DNA from: Micavibrio sp. UBA1664
GTDB lineage: Bacteria > Pseudomonadota > Alphaproteobacteria > Micavibrionales > UBA1664
Direction: 5' to 3'
DNA: 5,731 bases
NCBI GenBank assembly: GCA_002320485.1
Contig: DCKW01000024.1
Location: forward strand, 1 to 5,731
The translations under genes and the position numbers were made by a program. Below are positions 5,487-5,731 of this stretch, piece after piece (position 1 is the stretch's first letter; each line of letters starts with the position of its first letter). Under the pieces are notes generated by a model. That model was given only the letters and a program-made list of their open reading frames with translations. It was not told the origin of the DNA and made no database searches.

Positions 5487-5687
5487 ATGACTATTACTGC
5501 TGAAAATTATGTACCTGGTTGTGAAGCCATGCCAAAATCCACAGCGAAACCGACAACCTCTTTTGCCTCAGTTGCTCGTCCTGTGGCTATTGCAGACCCA
5601 GCGCAATATGCAGCTGACATGAACGCTGTTATTTTTGGCGGCGTTTCAAGACCAGTAACAAAAGCAGCTCGTTTACAACGTCATTAA
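5487..5687 (+). CDS. 66-residue small protein, unknown function
   Basis: I do not recognise this protein. A good SD, AGGGAGA (5474-5480), six bases before the ATG and terminators on both sides mark a complete single-gene unit. The product starts MTITAENYVPGCEAMPKSTA, has an Ala/Pro/Val-rich middle (FASVARPVAIADPAQYAADM), then VIFGGVSRPVTKAARLQRH with a basic C-terminus. The hydrophobicity is too interrupted for a membrane helix and no signal peptide is seen; there is one cysteine. It uses more GC-rich codons than the surrounding spacer, which supports coding. The ending SRPVTKAARLQRH faintly resembles SVPKLTKR of the 35-codon protein, too short to claim kinship. Confidence 0.65.
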   Translation: MTITAENYVPGCEAMPKSTAKPTTSFASVARPVAIADPAQYAADMNAVIFGGVSRPVTKAARLQRH

Positions 5688-5708
5688 ATAATTTAATACT
5701 TTTAAATT

Positions 5709-5731
5709 AAACCGCCTTCGGGCGGTTTTTT
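5709..5731 (+). terminator. Intrinsic terminator with UUCG tetraloop
   Basis: The 8-bp stem AAACCGCC (5709-5716) and GGCGGTTT (5721-5728) closes a C(UUCG)G tetraloop, an unusually stable RNA loop, and runs into Ts to the window edge. It follows the stop of the 66-codon gene by 21 bases and ends that unit. Confidence 0.93.

Overview
The window looks like a chromosomal segment of an alphaproteobacterium with moderate to low GC. The evidence is the core order ihfB-lapA-pyrF followed by accD-folC, which are normally parts of one conserved alphaproteobacterial neighbourhood, together with the individual protein sequences. A Micavibrio-like or other Rhodospirillales-related lineage would fit, but the genus cannot be fixed from the sequence alone.

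Positions 1-1220 (+ strand) hold the end of an operon: a 5'-truncated ihfB (DNA-bending IHF beta subunit), lapA (small inner-membrane LapA/DUF1049 protein) and pyrF (OMP decarboxylase). The genes are joined by one-base TGATG stop/start overlaps, so translation is probably coupled. Positions 1221-2194 hold two minus-strand accessory genes: a 66-aa protein with a hydrophobic N-terminus and a 210-aa secreted protein with two copies of an acidic 27-residue repeat and a C-terminal peptidoglycan-binding domain. A bidirectional-looking terminator lies between them. In many alphaproteobacteria trpF-trpB-trpA sit between the ihfB/lapA block and accD, and here these two genes occupy that place.

Positions 2330-4612 (+) hold a strong extended -10 promoter followed by accD (acetyl-CoA carboxylase carboxyltransferase beta subunit, zinc ribbon intact) and folC (folylpolyglutamate/dihydrofolate synthase), which abut with no spacer. 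The two enzymes feed fatty-acid and one-carbon metabolism and form one transcription unit.

Positions 4613-5731 are more AT-rich and hold only short, basic, unrecognised ORFs on the + strand: 35, 57, 68 and 66 codons. Most have good Shine-Dalgarno sequences and the units end at convincing intrinsic terminators (5314-5340 and 5709-5731). The 35- and 57-codon genes appear coupled, because the SD of the second overlaps the stop of the first. This small-protein cluster is the least explained part of the window. I see no tRNA, rRNA, CRISPR, insertion sequence or phage structural gene.
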